Shown piece after piece: positions 16,151 to 24,970 of a stretch of DNA of 53,697 nucleotides (positions within the stretch are counted from its first letter, which is position 1; every line of letters starts with the position of its first letter). The translations under genes and the position numbers were made by a program. The notes under the pieces were generated by a model. That model was not told the DNA's origin and searched no databases. It worked only from the letters and a program-made list of their open reading frames with translations. The DNA comes from RGIG3009 sp045648765 (GTDB lineage: Bacteria; Bacillota; Clostridia; Oscillospirales; Acutalibacteraceae), in assembly GCA_045648765.1 (NCBI GenBank), contig JAZROQ010000025.1:1-53697 (forward strand), given 5' to 3'.

Positions 16151-16178
16151 TTGACAGGTATCATCACTACATGATAAA
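16151..16178 (+). promoter_or_regulatory. promoter of nth
   Basis: TTGACA at 16151-16156 with GATAAA at 16173-16178 (16-bp spacer), 25 bp before the start codon. The -10 is weak. Confidence 0.5.
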
Positions 16179-16202
16179 CTGAAACAAACGGAGGTGGATT
16201 TT

Positions 16203-16835
16203 ATGCGCAAAAAAGAATTGGCGTTAACGGCAGTGGAACGCCTGAAAAAGCAATATCCCGATGCCGTGTGTTCGCTGAATACCACCAACGCGTTTGAACT
16301 GTTGGTGGCTACGCGGCTGTCGGCACAATGCACCGATGCAAGGGTAAACATGGTGACGCCTTCGTTGTTTGAGCGATTCCCCACCCCCTCCGCTTTTGCC
16401 GCCTCCACGCCAGAAGAAGTGGAGCCCTATATTCGTTCTTGCGGGCTTTACAAAACCAAGGCTCGTGATTTGGTGGCGTTATCCAAGCAAATTATTGAGC
16501 GATTTAACGGTGAAATCCCAAAAACATTGGAAGATTTGGTATCGTTGCCCGGTATTGGCAGAAAAACAGCCAATTTAGTTTGCGGTGACGTTTTCAAAAT
16601 GCCGGGCGCCGTGGTGACCGACACGCATTGCATTCGTATTGCCAATCGATTAGGGCTGTGCGACACCACCGACCCCCGCCGCGTGGAAAATGCCTTGCGA
16701 GAACTTTTACCCCCCGACGAAAGCAATACTTTTTGCCATCGCATTGTATTGTTTGGAAGAGAATTTTGTATGGCACGTTCCCCACAATGTGAAACATGCC
16801 CACTAAACGACATTTGCAAGACATATCGAAAATAA
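16203..16835 (+). CDS. nth: endonuclease III
   Basis: DNA glycosylase/AP lyase for oxidised pyrimidines in base-excision repair, 210 residues. Helix-hairpin-helix LPGIGRKTANLVCG carries catalytic Lys121; Asp140 is in VVTDTHCIR. The C-terminal [4Fe-4S] loop is intact: C189-x6-C196-x2-C199-x5-C205. I prefer ATG 16203, seven bases after GGAGGT, to the GTG at 16194 that lies inside the ribosome site. Confidence 0.96.
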   Translation: MRKKELALTAVERLKKQYPDAVCSLNTTNAFELLVATRLSAQCTDARVNMVTPSLFERFPTPSAFAASTPEEVEPYIRSCGLYKTKARDLVALSKQIIERFNGEIPKTLEDLVSLPGIGRKTANLVCGDVFKMPGAVVTDTHCIRIANRLGLCDTTDPRRVENALRELLPPDESNTFCHRIVLFGREFCMARSPQCETCPLNDICKTYRK

Positions 16836-16841
16836 AAAAAC

Positions 16842-16875
16842 AGGCGAGCATAATGAACGTTCATTATGCTCGCCT
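16842..16875. terminator. bidirectional terminator between nth and argF
   Basis: A perfect 34-bp palindrome (arms 16842-16857 and 16860-16875), with A-run before and TTCTTT after. It ends nth (plus) and the arginine operon (minus). Confidence 0.85.
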
Positions 16876-16890
16876 TCTTTGATACTTTTT

Positions 16891-17877
16891 TTATAAGGTT
16901 GCTGCCATAACCGCTTTGATGGTATGCATACGGTTTTCGGCTTCGCGGAAAACGACGGATTGTTCGCTTTCGAACACATCGTCGGTAACCTCCATGGCTG
17001 TTCTGCCGAATTTTTCGCCCATTTCTTTGCCGACTTTGGTTTTCAAGTCGTGATAAGCGGGCAAACAATGCATGAAAATAGTGCTGCTTTTGCCTGTGGC
17101 AGCCATCAATTCGGCATTGACTTGATAAGGTGACAAATCGGCAATGCGTTTTTCCCACACTTCGACCGGTTCGCCCATTGAAACCCAAACATCGGTGTAA
17201 ATAACGTCGGCGTTTTCGACCGCTTTTTTGGCATTGGTTTCAAACGACAAAACAGCGCCCGTTTGCGCGGCAATTTGCTGACATTGTTCCACCAAAGCAG
17301 CGTCGGGGAAATATTCTTTGGGACAGCACGCTGTAAAATCCACACCAAGTTTAGCACAGCCAACCATGAGTGAATTGCCCATGTTGAAACGAGCATCCCC
17401 CATATACACCATTTTCAGGCCTTTGAGTGTGCCAAACTGTTCTTCGATGGTCAACATATCTGCTAAAATTTGAGTGGGATGGAACTCGTCGGTAAGGCCG
17501 TTCCACACCGGCACCGAAGCATATTGCGCCAACTCTTCCACGATGGTTTGACCGTAGCCGCGATATTCGATGCCGTCGTATATTCCCGAAAGCACGCGCG
17601 CGGTGTCGGCAATGCTTTCTTTTTTACCGATTTGCGAACCTGTAGGATCTAAATACGTAACGCCCATGCCCAAGTCGCGTGCCGCCACTTCAAAACTGCA
17701 ACGCGTGCGGGTGCTGGTTTTTTCAAAAATGAGAGCAATATTTTTGCCCTCGCACAAACGGTGCGGGATTCCCGCTTTTTTTTGCGCTTTTAACGTTTTG
17801 GCAAGTTCGATCAGCTCGGTAATTTCTTCACCGGTAAAATCAAGTAATTTGAGAAAATCTCGTCCTTTTAAGCTCAT
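16891..17877 (-). CDS. argF: ornithine carbamoyltransferase
   Basis: Makes citrulline from ornithine and carbamoyl phosphate. 328 residues. Carbamoyl-phosphate loop STRTR at residues 55-59, ornithine-side motif HCLPAYH, and NGLTDEFHPTQILADMLT are all present. ATG 17877 overlaps the argD stop (ATGA) and follows GGAGGGA. Last gene of argGHCJBDF. A catabolic arcB role is unlikely because the gene sits in the biosynthetic operon and no arcA or arcC is nearby. Confidence 0.95.
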   Translation of the reverse strand: MSLKGRDFLKLLDFTGEEITELIELAKTLKAQKKAGIPHRLCEGKNIALIFEKTSTRTRCSFEVAARDLGMGVTYLDPTGSQIGKKESIADTARVLSGIYDGIEYRGYGQTIVEELAQYASVPVWNGLTDEFHPTQILADMLTIEEQFGTLKGLKMVYMGDARFNMGNSLMVGCAKLGVDFTACCPKEYFPDAALVEQCQQIAAQTGAVLSFETNAKKAVENADVIYTDVWVSMGEPVEVWEKRIADLSPYQVNAELMAATGKSSTIFMHCLPAYHDLKTKVGKEMGEKFGRTAMEVTDDVFESEQSVVFREAENRMHTIKAVMAATL

Positions 17878-19043
17878 GCTATTCCCTCCGCACATACCGT
17901 TTTGAGAATTGCTACCGCACGCGCAAGAAGATCTTGCGGAATGTTAAGCGGCGGCAGTAAACGCACTTTATCTTTGGCTGTCAACACCAAAACACCTTGT
18001 TCACGGCATAAAGCAACAATCTCTTTGGCGGGTTTTTCGGTTTGGATGCCAAGCATGAGCCCCATACCGGTAATGGCTTTGATACCTTTGGCGTCTTTTA
18101 GTTCGTGGATAATATATTCCGATTTTTGGTGCACTGCTTCCAAAAATTCATCGTCGATACGTTGCAATACGTTCACAGCACCGGCACACGCCACGGGATT
18201 GCCGCCAAAAGTGGAACCGTGCAATCCTGCCGTTAACACGTTTTGCGTTTTTTCACTAAACAAAGTAGCACCAATCGGCAATCCCCCGCCCAAACCTTTG
18301 GCAGTGGTCACGATGTCGGGTGTGAAACCGTAGTGCATATACCCATAAAGTTTACCCGTTCTGCCGTTACCGGTTTGTACTTCGTCGGCAATCAGCAGCA
18401 CGTTATGTTCGGCAGCCAGCGCCACCATATCGGACACAAAATCCGCACCTAAAGGCAACACGCCGCCCTCGCCGCGAATTACCTCGAACATAATGGCGGC
18501 AACCTTGTTTTGTTGCAACGCTGTTTTTAGTGATCCGGTGGTGGGATCGCAATGGACAAAACCCTCGGTAAGAGGCAAGAAATGTTGATGAAACGAATCT
18601 TGCCCCGTTGCTGCCAAAGTCGTAATCGTTCTGCCGTGGAAACTATTGTTGAGTGTGATGATGGTATAGTAGTCTGCACCCTTGGTATCTGCTGCATATT
18701 TACGAGCCGTTTTGATGGCACACTCATTTGCCTCGGCACCCGAGTTTGCGAAAAACACTTTTTTCATGCCGGTGCGTTCGCACAACAGTTTTGCCAACGT
18801 GGCGCACGGAGAGGTATAGTACAAGTTGGAGGTATGTTGAACCGTGTTTAATTGTTCGGTTACAGCTTTTACCCATTCGTCATCGCAATAGCCAAAGCTA
18901 TTAACTGCGATACCGCTACCCATATCAATATATTCTTTGCCTTGTTCGTCCCACGCAAGTGCACCCTTTCCTTTGACAATGTTCAACGGAAAACGTGCAT
19001 ACGTGGATGCAACATATGTAGCGTCGGTTTCAAAGACCGTCAC
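17874..19043 (-). CDS. argD: acetylornithine aminotransferase
   Basis: PLP enzyme converting N-acetylglutamate semialdehyde to N-acetylornithine, 389 residues. Class III aminotransferase motifs: FFANSGAEANECAIKTAR, LLIADEVQTGNGRTG and the PLP lysine in TTAKGLGGGLP. I place the start at GTG 19043, seven bases after GAGGGGGAG; the ATG at 19082 lies inside argB without a site. Gap to argB is 4 bp. Confidence 0.94.
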   Translation of the reverse strand: MTVFETDATYVASTYARFPLNIVKGKGALAWDEQGKEYIDMGSGIAVNSFGYCDDEWVKAVTEQLNTVQHTSNLYYTSPCATLAKLLCERTGMKKVFFANSGAEANECAIKTARKYAADTKGADYYTIITLNNSFHGRTITTLAATGQDSFHQHFLPLTEGFVHCDPTTGSLKTALQQNKVAAIMFEVIRGEGGVLPLGADFVSDMVALAAEHNVLLIADEVQTGNGRTGKLYGYMHYGFTPDIVTTAKGLGGGLPIGATLFSEKTQNVLTAGLHGSTFGGNPVACAGAVNVLQRIDDEFLEAVHQKSEYIIHELKDAKGIKAITGMGLMLGIQTEKPAKEIVALCREQGVLVLTAKDKVRLLPPLNIPQDLLARAVAILKTVCAEGIA

Positions 19044-19047
19044 GGTA

Positions 19048-19905
19048 TTACTCCCCCTCAAACATAGTGCCGATACCTTCATCCGTCAGCGTTTCAATTA
19101 ACAACGAGTGAGGGATTCTGCCATCGATAATAAACACTTTTTTGACACCTTCCAAAATGGCGTTGGTGCAACATTCCACTTTGGGAATCATGCCGTCGGA
19201 AATGATGCCGCTTTCGATCAGTTCTTTTGTTTCTTTGACCGTGATGTGCGGAATGAGTGTGGTAGGATCGTTTTTATCACGCAAAATGCCTTCGGTATCG
19301 GTAAGAGAAATCAAGCTTTCGGCTTGAAGCGCGCCTGCAATTTTGGCCGCTGCGGTATCGGCATTGATGTTATATACCGCGCCCTCGTTATCGCAACCAA
19401 GAGTGGAAATGACAGGGATATACCCTTTTTCCAACACATCCAAGATGGGTTGCGGATCGATGTTTGTAATCTTACCCACAAAACCCAAACGTTCGTCTTT
19501 TACTTTAGCTTCAATCATGTGACCGTCCATGCCGGACAAACCAATGGATTTACCGCCGCAACATTCGATGAGATTGACGAGGCTTTTGTTGATTTTACCC
19601 GCCAATACCATTTGAGCTACTTCGACCGTTTCTTTGTCGGTAACGCGCAACCCATCAACAAATTGTGTTTCTTTGCCGATTTTGGCAAGCAATTCGGTGA
19701 TTTCGGGGCCGCCACCGTGGACCAGCACCACTTTAACGCCGATAAGGTGCAACAACACGATATCGCGCACGACGGAATTTTTTAGATCTTCGTTAACCAT
19801 GGCGTTACCGCCGTATTTGATCACCACGATTTTACCGTTATATTGTCTGATATACGGTAATGCGTGTACTAGAATTCTTGCCCGTTCGGCATTGGTGATT
19901 GTCAT
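19048..19905 (-). CDS. argB: acetylglutamate kinase
   Basis: Phosphorylates N-acetylglutamate, the second step. 285 residues, amino-acid kinase fold with IKYGGNAM near the N-terminus and LVHGGGPEI. The N-terminal helix before the kinase core (ITNAERARILVHALPYI) resembles that of arginine-inhibited hexameric enzymes, so feedback inhibition is plausible but not shown. ATG follows GGAGGAACTAAT. Confidence 0.95.
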   Translation of the reverse strand: MTITNAERARILVHALPYIRQYNGKIVVIKYGGNAMVNEDLKNSVVRDIVLLHLIGVKVVLVHGGGPEITELLAKIGKETQFVDGLRVTDKETVEVAQMVLAGKINKSLVNLIECCGGKSIGLSGMDGHMIEAKVKDERLGFVGKITNIDPQPILDVLEKGYIPVISTLGCDNEGAVYNINADTAAAKIAGALQAESLISLTDTEGILRDKNDPTTLIPHITVKETKELIESGIISDGMIPKVECCTNAILEGVKKVFIIDGRIPHSLLIETLTDEGIGTMFEGE

Positions 19906-19930
19906 ATTAGTTCCTCCGTCTGTACCGTTA

Positions 19931-21142
19931 TTAGGTCCGATAATCGCCGTTGATTTTTACGTAATCGTATGTCAGATCACAGCCCCACGCCGTAGCAGTG
20001 GCGTTGCCGCTGTTCAAATCGATGGCAATTGTGATTTCTTTTTCGAGCAGTATCTTTTTAGCAAGTTCTTCGGAAAAATCAACACCGGCACCGTTTTTGC
20101 AAACCTCGATTTGGCCTGCTGCAGAGACAAACGAAACGTCCACGGCATTGACATCCACTGCCGCACCGCTATATCCGATAGCGCACAGCACGCGCCCCCA
20201 GTTTGCATCGGCGCCAAACATTGCCGCTTTGGTAAGCGAAGAACAAATCACCGATTTGGCCACAGTTTTGGCAACGTTTTCGTTCGATGCACCGCAAACG
20301 GCACATTCAATCAGTTTGGTAGCGCCTTCGCCATCACCTGCGATGCCTTTGCACAAATACACCGTGACGGTGTTGAGTGCTTTCATAAAGGTGGCAAACG
20401 CCTCGTTTTCGGTGGTGATTTTGGTGTTTCCCGCCATACCGTTAGCCAAAATCGTCACCATGTCGTTGGTGGAAGTATCACCATCCACACTGACCATATT
20501 AAAGGTGTTTTGGATATCGGTAGAAAGTGCTTTTTGCAACAGTTCACTGCTGATAGCACAGTCGGTGGTGATAAACACCAGCATGGTTGCCATGTTCGGG
20601 TGAATCATACCCGAACCTTTGGCAATACCACCAATTTTACATTCCACGCCATCAATTTGGAAAGAAACAGCAATTTCTTTTTTGACAGTATCGGTTGTCA
20701 TAATACCTTCGGCTGCTGCTTCACTATTATTTCCCAAACCTGCCACCAATTCCGGCATGCCCGTAGCAATGGGCGTAATATCCAACGGTTGACCAATGAC
20801 ACCGGTAGATGCTACCACCACGTCGTTTGCAGAAATTTGCAAAGCATCGGCAGCAATTTGGGACATTTTTTCGGCAACTTCAATGCCGTTAGCGTTGCAA
20901 GTGTTGGCATTGCCGCTATTGCAAAGGATCGCTTTGGCTTTGCCATCTGCCAAGTGTGTTTTGGTGACGGTTAGCGGTGCACCTTTGACCAAATTGGTGG
21001 TATAAACCGCTGCTGCCGAAGCCTCCACTTCGCTGACAATGAGTGATAAGTCGCGCTTTGTTTTATTTTTGCGAATTCCGCAGTGAATACCGTTTGCGGT
21101 AAAGCCTTTTGCGGCACAAACGCCGCCTTTTATGATAGTCAT
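19931..21142 (-). CDS. argJ: glutamate N-acetyltransferase/ornithine acetyltransferase
   Basis: Recycles the acetyl group from acetylornithine to glutamate; in bifunctional forms it also uses acetyl-CoA. 403 residues. The autoprocessing site PNMATML is present, with nucleophile Thr186 that splits the chain into alpha and beta subunits. No argA is seen in the operon, which suits a bifunctional enzyme. I chose ATG 21142 behind GGAGATATAAAACT over an earlier start in argC. Confidence 0.95.
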   Translation of the reverse strand: MTIIKGGVCAAKGFTANGIHCGIRKNKTKRDLSLIVSEVEASAAAVYTTNLVKGAPLTVTKTHLADGKAKAILCNSGNANTCNANGIEVAEKMSQIAADALQISANDVVVASTGVIGQPLDITPIATGMPELVAGLGNNSEAAAEGIMTTDTVKKEIAVSFQIDGVECKIGGIAKGSGMIHPNMATMLVFITTDCAISSELLQKALSTDIQNTFNMVSVDGDTSTNDMVTILANGMAGNTKITTENEAFATFMKALNTVTVYLCKGIAGDGEGATKLIECAVCGASNENVAKTVAKSVICSSLTKAAMFGADANWGRVLCAIGYSGAAVDVNAVDVSFVSAAGQIEVCKNGAGVDFSEELAKKILLEKEITIAIDLNSGNATATAWGCDLTYDYVKINGDYRT

Positions 21143-21146
21143 AGTT

Positions 21147-22076
21147 TTATATCTCCAATCCCATAGTCGGCTGTGTGCCAAGGACCATATTCATCGCTTC
21201 GATTGCAGCACCCGAAGCACCTTTTCCTAAATTATCGTACCGCGCCGTAAGCAAAATGCGTTCTTCGTTGCCGAACACCGCTATTTGCATGGAATCTTTG
21301 CCACCAAGCGCCACGGCAGACAACAAACCATCGGCATCGGCTTCGTCGGTATAACGAACAATGCTGCCGTTATATTTTTCGCGGTAGACTGCTTTTATTT
21401 TTTCAATGGTAACACCATCCGCTAAATCCGAGGAAAAAAGCGGAACAGTAACTTCCATGCCACTGTAAAAATTGGAAACAATCGGGCAAAAGATAGGTGT
21501 GGTTTCGAGAGAGCAAACAGCTTTCATTTCGGGCAAATGTTTGTGTGTTTGTGACAAGCCATATTGCCGAGGTGCTGTCAGCAATGTGTCGGCACCTTCT
21601 TCGTACTGCGCAATCATTTTTTTGCCGCCACCGCTATATCCCGTTATGGAATGGCAAGTCAGCTTTGCTGTTTTGGGCAAATACCCGCTTTCGATAAGTG
21701 GATAAACCAGTGCAATAAATCCACTGGCATGGCAACCCGGCACGGCAATGCGCTTAGATGTACGCAAAGCGGTTTCGTGTGCCGAAGATAATTCCGGAAA
21801 ACCATACGCCCACTGCGCATTTGTGCGGTGGGCGGTGGAAGTATCAATAATAACCGTGTTGGGGTTTTCTGTCATCAAAACAGATTCTCTTGCCGCATCA
21901 TCGGGCAAACACAAAAAAGCGATATCTGCCGTGTTGAGCATTTTCTTTCGACTTTCGGGATTTTTACGCTCTTCGTCGGAAAGAGTCAATAATTCAATAT
22001 CTGCTCTGCCGGCTAAACGTTCATAAATGCGCAAACCCGTAGTACCGGCTTTGCCGTCGATAAATACTTTTTTCAT
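21147..22076 (-). CDS. argC: N-acetyl-gamma-glutamyl-phosphate reductase, short type 2 form
   Basis: NADPH-dependent reductase of the third step. 309 residues with N-terminal VFIDGKAGTTGLRIYERL and catalytic Cys115 in AVPGCHASGF. Length and the DGKAGTTG nucleotide-binding motif match the short type 2 form rather than the ~340-residue common form. ATG 22076 overlaps the argH stop (ATGA); the longer reading to 22163 is inside argH. Confidence 0.94.
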   Translation of the reverse strand: MKKVFIDGKAGTTGLRIYERLAGRADIELLTLSDEERKNPESRKKMLNTADIAFLCLPDDAARESVLMTENPNTVIIDTSTAHRTNAQWAYGFPELSSAHETALRTSKRIAVPGCHASGFIALVYPLIESGYLPKTAKLTCHSITGYSGGGKKMIAQYEEGADTLLTAPRQYGLSQTHKHLPEMKAVCSLETTPIFCPIVSNFYSGMEVTVPLFSSDLADGVTIEKIKAVYREKYNGSIVRYTDEADADGLLSAVALGGKDSMQIAVFGNEERILLTARYDNLGKGASGAAIEAMNMVLGTQPTMGLEI

Positions 22077-23449
22077 TTTGCTGTAAACTCCGTAATATAC
22101 TCGATTTGTTGTTCCACCGAGGCAAGACCTGTGCCGCCGGCAGAAATGCGGCTTTCTACACAAGTGTGTAAGTTGATGGCCGCATACAAATCCTCTTCAA
22201 AAATTTCGTGAAATGTTTTGTATTCTTCTAACGAAAGGGATTCCAGCACCGTGCCGTGTTGGACACAGTGACCGACAATTTGACCGACTATTTTGTAGGC
22301 GGTACGGAACGGCAACCCTTTTTTGGTAAGATAATCTGCCAAATCGGTAGCATTGATAAAGCCTTTTTGTGCGGCCTGTAACATGTTTTCGGGCAACGCT
22401 TTCATGGTGCTGATCATAGGTGTAAACACCGTTAAACACTGCTTGACAGTATCGACAGCATCGAAAATAGCTTCTTTATCCTCTTGCATGTCTTTGTTAT
22501 AAGCAAGCGGTAATCCTTTAAGTACGGTGAGCATAGCCATTAAATCACCGTATACCCTACCGGTTTTTCCACGAACCAATTCAGCAATATCGGGATTTTT
22601 CTTTTGCGGCATAATGCTCGAACCGGTGGTGTAAGAATCATCCAATTCCACAAATTTGAATTCCCAACTCGACCAAAGAATCACTTCTTCGGAAAAACGA
22701 GAAAGATGCATCATCACTGTGGCAAATGCAGACAGTAGTTCCACGCAAAAATCGCGATCGGATACACCATCAATGCTATTAAGCGTGATACCGTCAAACT
22801 GCAACGCTTTGGCAACCGACAAGCGGTCAGTGTTGTATGTGGTACCCGCCAGAGCACAACTGCCAAGCGGGGAAACATTCATACGTTTGACGGCATCCCC
22901 AATACGTGTAATATCACGTGTGAACATCATGGCATATGCAAGCAGGTGATGCGCAAACGTGATGGGTTGCGCGCGTTGCAAGTGGGTATATCCGGGCATG
23001 ATGGTTGTTTTGTGCAAGGAAGCTTGTTCTGCAATAGCGTCAAGCAGTTCTTTGATTTGTTCCACAATTTCGGCTGCTTCGTCACGCAGATACAAGCGAA
23101 TATCCACTGCAACTTGGTCGTTACGGCTACGCGCGGTGTGTAGTTTTTTGCCCACATCACCAATGCGTTTGGTGAGTTCCGCTTCGACAAACATGTGAAC
23201 ATCTTCGGCGTTTTCATCAATTAGTAAAGCGCCGCTTTGCAAATCAGCAAGAATATTACCCAGTTCAGCAACAATGCACTCGGCATCTGCCACGCTGATA
23301 ATACCTTGTCGCGCCAACATACCGGCGTGCGCTATCGAGCCTTGAATGTCTTGTTTATACATACGGCTATCAATATGAATGGACGAATTGAAATCGTCTG
23401 CTTGTTTATCCAAGGCTTTGGAAAAGCGCCCTGCCCACATTTTATCCAT
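22073..23449 (-). CDS. argH: argininosuccinate lyase
   Basis: Splits argininosuccinate to arginine and fumarate. 458 residues, fumarase/aspartase superfamily, with WAGRFS at the N-terminus, TARSRNDQVA and the signature GSSIMPQKKNPD carrying the catalytic Ser. Starts 11 bp after argG, behind AAGGAACGACATC. Confidence 0.96.
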   Translation of the reverse strand: MDKMWAGRFSKALDKQADDFNSSIHIDSRMYKQDIQGSIAHAGMLARQGIISVADAECIVAELGNILADLQSGALLIDENAEDVHMFVEAELTKRIGDVGKKLHTARSRNDQVAVDIRLYLRDEAAEIVEQIKELLDAIAEQASLHKTTIMPGYTHLQRAQPITFAHHLLAYAMMFTRDITRIGDAVKRMNVSPLGSCALAGTTYNTDRLSVAKALQFDGITLNSIDGVSDRDFCVELLSAFATVMMHLSRFSEEVILWSSWEFKFVELDDSYTTGSSIMPQKKNPDIAELVRGKTGRVYGDLMAMLTVLKGLPLAYNKDMQEDKEAIFDAVDTVKQCLTVFTPMISTMKALPENMLQAAQKGFINATDLADYLTKKGLPFRTAYKIVGQIVGHCVQHGTVLESLSLEEYKTFHEIFEEDLYAAINLHTCVESRISAGGTGLASVEQQIEYITEFTAK

Positions 23450-23460
23450 GATGTCGTTCC

Positions 23461-24690
23461 TTACTTTTTGTTATTTTTAGCGTTGACTTGTGCTTGTACC
23501 GAGATCGGCAAACCAAACAAATTGATGAATCCGGCACTGTCTTTTTGGTCGTACACGTTATCTTCACCAAAGGTGGCAATTTCTTCGCTATACAACGACC
23601 AATCACTCCAAGCACCCGCTTTGATCATATTGCCTTTGTAAAGTTTGATTCTGACTTTACCGGTAACGTGTTCTTGCGTTTTGGTAACGAAAGCGGAAAG
23701 AGCTTCGCGAAGCGGTGTATACCATTGGCCGTTATAAAGCAAATCGGCAAACGTGATAGCAAGTTCTTGCTTTTTGTGCATGGTCATCTTATCCAAGCAC
23801 AACGTTTCCAGATAGTTATGAGCAAAATACAAAATTTCGCCGCCGGGAGTTTCGTATACGCCACGGCATTTCATGCCGACCAAACGGTTTTCTACGATAT
23901 CCAACAAACCGATACCGTTGGCACCGCCGAGTTCGTTGAGTTTGAGAATAATTTCTTTGGCAGACATTTTGGTGTCGTTAAGGGCTACCGGCACGCCTTG
24001 TTCAAAATCCAATGTGATGTAGGTAGGAACATCCGGCGCTTGCAAGGGAGAAACGCCCATTTCCAAAAAGCCTTCTTTTTCATAAAGCGGTTCGTTGCCG
24101 GTATCTTCCAAATCCAAGCCCTCGTGCGACAAGTGCCACAAGTTTTTATCTTTGGAATAATTGGTTTCACGATTAATTTTAAGCGGAACGTTATGCGCTT
24201 CGGCATAATCGATTTCTTCTTCTCTAGATTTGATGTCCCATTCACGCCACGGAGCAATAATCTTCATGCCCGGTGCAAAAGCTTTGATTGCCAGTTCAAA
24301 ACGGACTTGGTCGTTGCCTTTACCGGTACAACCATGGCAAATGGCGTCGGCACCTTCGGCAATTGCAATTTCTGCCAAACGTTTACCGATGATGGGACGA
24401 GCAAGCGAGGTACCGAGCAAATATTCCTCATACTTCGCACCGGCTTGCATGGTGGGGATAATCATATCGTTGACAAATTCTTCTGTTAAATCTTCCACAT
24501 ACAATTTGGAAGCGCCGGTTTTGATGGCTTTTTCTTCCAAACCTTCCAATTCATCGGCTTGACCGACGTTTCCGGATACAGCAATGATTTCGGGATTGCC
24601 GTAATTTTCTTTAAGCCACGGAATGATGATGGAAGTGTCCAAACCTCCGGAATACGCTAAAACCACTTTTTTGACTTGTTGTTTGCTCAT
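23461..24690 (-). CDS. argG: argininosuccinate synthase
   Basis: ATP-dependent joining of citrulline and aspartate. 409 residues; the N-type ATP pyrophosphatase P-loop AYSGGLDTS lies at the N-terminus, with CHGCTGKGNDQVRFE further in. First gene of the operon, ATG behind TAGGAGGCAATTCAA. Encodes the step before argH, so the operon order is argG, H, C, J, B, D, F. Confidence 0.97.
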   Translation of the reverse strand: MSKQQVKKVVLAYSGGLDTSIIIPWLKENYGNPEIIAVSGNVGQADELEGLEEKAIKTGASKLYVEDLTEEFVNDMIIPTMQAGAKYEEYLLGTSLARPIIGKRLAEIAIAEGADAICHGCTGKGNDQVRFELAIKAFAPGMKIIAPWREWDIKSREEEIDYAEAHNVPLKINRETNYSKDKNLWHLSHEGLDLEDTGNEPLYEKEGFLEMGVSPLQAPDVPTYITLDFEQGVPVALNDTKMSAKEIILKLNELGGANGIGLLDIVENRLVGMKCRGVYETPGGEILYFAHNYLETLCLDKMTMHKKQELAITFADLLYNGQWYTPLREALSAFVTKTQEHVTGKVRIKLYKGNMIKAGAWSDWSLYSEEIATFGEDNVYDQKDSAGFINLFGLPISVQAQVNAKNNKK

Positions 24691-24745
24691 TTGAATTGCC
24701 TCCTATAGTCTCTCGCTTTGGCGAGTTTCTTTTTCTATGTTTGCT

Positions 24746-24774
24746 ATTATAACACGGGCAGAATTCTTATGCAA
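24746..24774 (-). promoter_or_regulatory. promoter of argGHCJBDF
   Basis: Minus strand TTGCAT at 24774-24769, 17-bp spacer, perfect TATAAT at 24751-24746. Confidence 0.78.
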
Positions 24775-24781
24775 TAGTTTT

Positions 24782-24795
24782 TGAAAAAATATTCA
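24782..24795. promoter_or_regulatory. ARG-box-like operator, promoter-proximal
   Basis: TGAAAAAATATTCA differs by one base from the ArgR/AhrC core TGAATWWWWATTCA and lies 7 bp upstream of the arg -35. Likely arginine repressor site; the repressor gene is not in the window. Confidence 0.6.
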
Positions 24796-24900
24796 ATGTC
24801 GTTTTGCCGAATTTGCTTTGCTTGTCTTGCCATAATTTGTTTAAAACAAACAATTCTCTGCTTTTTTTCCTTGAAAAAGAAGGTTTCGTCTGCTCGGCTA

Positions 24901-24914
24901 TGAATAAATATTCA
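24901..24914. promoter_or_regulatory. ARG-box-like operator, distal
   Basis: TGAATAAATATTCA fits the core TGAATWWWWATTCA exactly and is followed by a further AATATTCAT half-site. It is 119 bp from the proximal box, so looping between the two is possible. Confidence 0.6.
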
Positions 24915-24939
24915 TTAATATTCATTCTTTTCTGCAAAA

Positions 24940-24963
24940 AAACTCCCGCCGAGAATTCGGCGG
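24940..24963 (-). terminator. terminator after the M23 peptidase gene
   Basis: On the minus strand CCGCCGA-ATTC-TCGGCGG is followed by GAGTTTTTTT, just after the stop at 24971. Confidence 0.88.
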
Positions 24964-24970
24964 CAGAAGT

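Noticed and set aside
19634..20974. 446-codon plus-strand frame
   Set aside because: Antisense to argB and argJ, whose catalytic motifs are intact; composition is that of a mirror frame.
23488..24489. 333-codon plus-strand frame
   Set aside because: Antisense to argG, Phe/Ile/Gln-rich, no ribosome site.
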